Origin: Conoideocrella luteorostrata
Taxonomy: Eukaryota; Ascomycota; Sordariomycetes; Hypocreales; Clavicipitaceae
Assembly (NCBI GenBank): GCA_032433595.1
Contig: JASWJB010000394.1
Span: 1-33,944 of the forward strand
Direction: 5' to 3'
Length of the DNA: 33,944 bases
Part shown: positions 30,201 to 33,944 of the stretch, piece by piece
Layout of the letters: the number at the start of each line of letters is the position of its first letter
Position numbering within the stretch: the stretch's first letter is position 1
Made by a program: the position numbers and the translations under genes
The notes under the pieces: generated by a model
Databases searched by the model: none
What the model saw: only the letters and a program-made list of their open reading frames with translations
What the model was told of the DNA's origin: nothing

Positions 30201-32964
30201 TGTTGTTCCCGCCGACATGGTGAAACAAGACGATATTAAGAATCTCGAGGTCTTGATCACTCAACTTCGCATCAAGGTGGAAGCCATGGAACCTGAGACC
30301 GATGGTATTCATCGAGACGACCTAGCCCGGTTGGAAGAGATGCTTCGCAATGTTCAGGAAGGCGTTGATGAGGTCCGGTCCCGCGAGCCAGCCGCAGCCG
30401 CAGCTCCTGCCGAGTCGACGGAAGAAACAAGAGATGCTAGCGCCACATCCGGTAGCGACGCAGCGTCCAAGGACGATGTGCTGGCTATCGAGACTATACT
30501 CCGCAACACCAAAGCAAACCTGGATGATCTTATCGACGGGGAGCAGGCGGTTCGCAAGGAGCATATCGACGCTGTCGAGACTCTTGTACTTGAGACTCGC
30601 GAAGCAATGAACTCCATCTCTGAGCAGCTTTCTACGATTTCGCACAAGGAGGATCTAACTGCTCTAGAAACACTCGTAACACAGCTCAGTCTTAATCTGG
30701 AAGAAATGAAGGAGAAAAGCGAGGCAGCACCGACGCCAGAGGAAGAGTTGGCTACTAAGACCGGAGTTGAAGCTGTTGAAGCGGTTGTTTTGGAGATCAA
30801 GACAGCCCTTGATGGCCTTTCCAGCACTGACTTTGCGGCCATCTCCAACAAGGAGGATGTTTCTAATCTGGAGACTATTCTGAAGGAAGCCAAAGAGAAG
30901 ATCGACACCCACACCGAGTCCACTACCAAGGCGCTTGATGATCGCCAGGCAGAGATTGTGGGTGTTGCCGATCGTGTAACAGAGGTTAAGGCGTTTTTGG
31001 GAGAGTTCCAAGAGGTTATTAAGGGGAAATTGGAGGAAGGGGCCACGGGGATGGATGCCCTTGGCAAGTTGTTCGAAAGCATGGGCGAAAAGATTGACAA
31101 GAACGAGAATGTCGGCGAGGACCTCAAGGAAATGTTTGAAACGATGAAGACGCAATTCGAGGAGAACAAAGAGGTCGTCGCTGGCGCTCGACTGGAGTCG
31201 AACGAGAAGTTGCAGGAGGCAGCCGACAATATTGGCACCAAGATTGATGACAAGATTGCTGAGCTGATAGCCAAGTACGACGAGTTCAAGTCTGCAATGG
31301 ACGAAAAGTCGGACGCCAACGAGGCCCGTGGGCTTGAGACTGAAGCTGCCGTTGTCAGTACCAAGGCGGTCGCTGATGATCTCAAGCTTCTCATCGATAC
31401 TCTTGGCTCAACAGTTACGGATTCTCTGGAAAAGATGGAGGAAGCATCAAAGACAGTATTCTCCAAGGTTGAAGATCTCACCAATCGTACAGAGGAGAAC
31501 CAGCAGGACGGCAAGACTGAGCATCAACAGACTCGTGAGCACATCCAGCAAGCAGTTGCTGCTGTAGAGGGCTTGCAGGGTGAGGTGAAGGAGATGCAGC
31601 CACAGATCCTAGAGGCTGTCAAAGATATTCTCCTGCTCGTAGGAGAGCATTTCGAGCACTCCAAATCTACCACCACCGACATTCGTGACAAGATTGCCGA
31701 AGTCAAACCGTTTGATCAAGCAATGCTTCCTGCGCCGGAGAAGTATGATGACTCAGATGTGCAAGAGAAGCTGAGCCGGCTCGTTGAGGGAAAATACGAC
31801 GACTCTGAGGTGAAAGAGAGGCTCGACAGACTCGTCAAGGAGCGATACGATGACAGCGGCGTTCACGAGAAGCTTGATAAGCTGGTGGACCATAGCTCTA
31901 CGTCTGCTCAAGCGCTATCACAACTTGAGACACTGGACAAAGTTCATCAATCGGTTGTCAACACAGCCGCTGAGATCTCACAATTTCTGTCCAACCAGAC
32001 GCAGCGTATCGAGGATGAGCACGATGATCGGGAAAGAACGCTGCAGGACACCATTCTTGAATTGGAGCGTAAACTTGCCGAACGAGATCATGTGGAAGCC
32101 TCTGTGCTCAGCCTCAAGGACGAGGAGGAGAGACTTCAAAAGAGCGTTGTCAATCTGCGAACCGAGCAAGAGAGCTTGATCAGACAGAAGACTCGCCTTG
32201 CTGGGGATGTCGGCTCCCTTGAAACGGCTTTGCGTCTCCGAAAAGAAGAACTGTCTGATATGGAGCACCGCGCGGAGAGACTTGAGCGCCGTATTGTGGA
32301 AGGGGTCATGGATCACTCCCGAGTCCTGTTGATGGCCAGGTCAAACAGCAATGGACGAGACAACATGAACCGCAAGCGAGTCAAGAAACCTGCGGCCCAG
32401 GACACCGAGCCCACAAGCGCCAAGTCAAATCGCCGCCCAGCGGTAAGCATGGCCCTATCAGCCAGTAGGAACTTGGCTGCCCCTACGCAGAACGGAGCTG
32501 CTAGACGTATTGCGTCTCTCAGCCAGATGAATAGCAGCTCGCCATCTGCTCTTGTCAAGAGGAGCCAGAGTGTCCGAACGCCGGCTGGTAATGCCCTTCG
32601 CAAGCGAAGTTGGGGTGGTGGTCTAGCCAAAGGATTTGGCGAAGAGGACAAGGAGAATTTCGGGGTGAGAGAGACCGTCGAGGAACTTGAAGAGCCCGAC
32701 AGTGTCGCTCCCTCGCCGGCGGCAAGTATCGTGGACTACACGGCTGAGAATAATTCCATTCTTGAATCGGCGGTAGACGAGGATGGCGAGGAGAGTGATG
32801 CGGATACTTTGCGTCGCAGTAGTGCTGGAACCACGGTCATTTCAAGTCAGTACACGGAATCCGATGCAGGATACAGCGAGTACGAGACAGGCAGCGAGTG
32901 GACCGACAGTGCGGTTGGTACGAACGCCGATGTTGAGACGGGCATGGTAGTATATGGAAGCTGA
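27216..32964 (+). CDS. Giant repeat-built coiled-coil protein, conserved in filamentous fungi, function unknown
   Basis: Exons 27216-27322 and 27447-32964 encode 1874 residues; the 124-base intron (GTACGT...GCAG) joins KALIPM to WDSSDPERAPPPLPL. Residues 37-250 are Pro/Ser-rich and disordered. The middle has three families of helical repeats: about 590-720 and 855-930 (D-E-V/I-x-x-A-V/L-x-x-G-L-x-x-F/L), about 960-1190 (K-E-D-x-x-x-L-E-T-L-x-x-x-x-K) and 1468-1518 (three 17-residue units KYDDSxVxEKLxRLVxx). A long coiled coil with a heptad pattern covers about 1560-1665 (ERTLQDTILELERKLAER onward). A basic patch (NRKRVKKP, about 1677) could be a nuclear signal, a KEN box stands at 1771-1773 (EEDKENFG), and the tail is acidic and Ser/Tyr-rich. 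I recognise it as a conserved fungal protein but know of no function. Structural or cytoskeletal scaffolding is a guess. Confidence 0.9.
31741..31893 (+). repeat. Three 51-base tandem repeats inside the coiled-coil gene
   Basis: Three consecutive 17-codon units begin at 31741, 31792 and 31843. Each encodes [KR]YDDSxVxEKLxRLV followed by two or three charged residues. They keep frame and length exactly while differing at synonymous and surface positions, so they are old enough to have diverged yet still clearly a tandem duplication. Confidence 0.9.
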
Positions 32965-33471
32965 AGCTAAGACGTAATTGATGGATGATATAAACGTGTG
33001 GCTTTGGCGTCTATTGGAAGACTTGTTTTGGATGGGCGCGCAGCTTTTGCGAATGATGGCTTATATGGAATACAGGGACTGGGAGAGATTGTATAGCTTT
33101 TGTGAGCGTTTCGTCTTGTCTGCTGGACTTTGTTTTCTTGTGTGAGATAGCTACGAATATATGATACGATATATCGACAATCAGTGCGCAGTATATTCAC
33201 ATGCCGCATGGGCATTGAGCATTGCATGATTGTGGACTTATTCAACGATGTTGTAAATATGCATTTCTGCGGATCACTGTAACGTTCAGTAGACTTGGTC
33301 GTTAGTGGGGGGTGGGGGCAGTGAGTGCTTGAAGCTCGGCACTGCCCCTCCTCCACCAACGATCAATCGACGAAACGCGTCGTCGCTCTCGTCACTTTTC
33401 AACCTCCCAACCACACACCTCAACTACGCAATTATAAGCGACAAAAGAAAGCAAAAAAGAATAAAACCACA
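32965..33471. other. Intergenic sequence, 3' flank of the coiled-coil gene and DAD3 promoter
   Basis: About 500 bases without a gene. The right part contains an ACGCGT box (annotated separately) and an A-rich leader just before the DAD3 ATG. Short frames on both strands are unsupported. Confidence 0.6.
33375..33380. promoter_or_regulatory. ACGCGT (MCB, MBF-type) box upstream of DAD3
   Basis: ACGCGT, the MluI cell-cycle box bound by MBF in fungi, lies 92 bases upstream of the DAD3 ATG within GACGAAACGCGTCGTC. Kinetochore genes are often periodic in the cell cycle, so the placement is sensible. A six-base match can arise by chance. Confidence 0.45.
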
Positions 33472-33944
33472 ATGGACCAGAACATACTGTCACAGCCTGA
33501 ACTGTCCCCCCTGGAGCACGAAGTCCTCGAGGAGTATGAACGGCTCGCAAACAATATGAAACAGGTTCGTAGGCAAATCCCCGTTTTCGCCGTTCTATTA
33601 TTCCCATCGTTATAACCAAGAAACCCTTTCCGCCTTTTTTTTTTCCTTTTCTTTTTCTTTTTCTTTTTGTGGGCGTGTGTACTTGTGTATATCGATATGG
33701 AACTAACTTTCAGACGGGGGTTTCGTTCAGTTGGCAGCCTTGCTGGATGACTTGGCGTCGGGTCCGTCAATGGGGATCGCGGATGGGCTGAGGGAGCTGG
33801 AGAGGAAGACGAGCTTGGCGTTTACGCTGTTGAAGACGAGTGTTTATAGTATTGTGTTGCAGCAGGAGTTTGAGGGGGGAGAAGAGGAGATGGAGGATGG
33901 GAGGGAGGGGGACGGGGTGCAGGAGCAGGAGCAGGAGCGGGAGC
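33472..33944 (+). CDS. dad3: DASH complex subunit Dad3 (3' end beyond window)
   Basis: Exon 1 is 33472-33564 and exon 2 runs from 33731 to the window edge; 102 residues are visible and the stop lies outside. The 166-base intron (GTTCGT...TTCAG, CTAAC at 33703-33707) joins LANNMKQ to LAALLDDLASG between codons. The core LSPLEHEVLEEYERL, GLRELERKTS and SVYSIVLQQEF matches fungal Dad3, a small helical subunit of the ten-protein DASH/Dam1 ring that couples kinetochores to spindle microtubules. After the core the protein becomes acidic and then repeats QE (VQEQEQERE), longer than the compact yeast subunit. The intron carries a long T/C run (33628-33668) and two AG acceptors 17 bases apart; only the distal one keeps frame. 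Confidence 0.93.

Noticed and set aside
30354..31514. 386-codon minus-strand frame
   Set aside because: It is the antisense shadow of the coiled-coil gene: Ser/Arg-rich composition produced by reversing Glu/Lys/Asp codons.
1..33944. CRISPR arrays, operons, bacterial-type terminators or riboswitches
   Set aside because: The window is fungal nuclear DNA; no regularly spaced direct repeats of the required length were seen.

Overview
The window is nuclear DNA from a filamentous ascomycete. The genes are split by short introns (51 to 166 bases) with GTNNGT-type donors and CTAAC/CTGAC branch sites. They encode eukaryotic housekeeping proteins: bc1 complex core 2, RNA polymerase III Rpc82, a mitochondrial GTP/GDP carrier, an ataxin-2/Pbp1 homologue and the DASH subunit Dad3. 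The proteins read like those of Sordariomycetes, probably Hypocreales. That placement comes from remembered family sequences, not from a search. All exon joins below were built by hand from splice signals, reading phase and family conservation.

Layout. 711-1516 (+): small membrane protein with a C-terminal KKXX ER-retrieval signal. 1884-3380 (-): WW-domain protein with a long Q/G/Y/H-rich tail, convergent with the first gene. 3381-5492: gene-poor, with a T19 run, a probable solo Copia-type LTR and AT-rich, stop-dense sequence. 5658-6368 (-): secreted AA11-type lytic polysaccharide monooxygenase, with a Ser-rich linker continuing in frame beyond its amber stop. 6369-9035: promoter of that gene, then about 2.4 kb with no supportable gene. 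9036-11763 (-): Pbp1/ataxin-2 homologue with LsmAD and PAM2 but no visible Lsm domain. 11764-13838: no supportable gene. 13839-15420 (-): QCR2. 15755-17557 (-): secreted beta-lactamase-like protein lacking the SxxK catalytic pair. 18110-20179 (-): Zn2Cys6 transcription factor with a lysine at every third residue in its linker. 21226-23429 (+): RPC82 with a 9-base first exon. 24550-25961 (+): GGC1. 27216-32964 (+): 1874-residue coiled-coil protein built from three families of internal repeats. 33472 to the window end (+): DAD3, cut by the edge.

There is no operon, CRISPR array, tRNA or rRNA gene that I can support. Most genes are unrelated housekeeping neighbours. Only the transcription factor and the beta-lactamase-like gene downstream of it, on the same strand, look accessory, and a regulatory link between them is speculation. 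I did not find a clearly new multi-gene system. The strongest leads are single-gene oddities: the Lsm-less Pbp1, the likely inactive beta-lactamase relative, the in-frame tail behind the AA11 stop, the lysine ladder in the transcription factor, and the repeat architecture of the giant coiled-coil protein.
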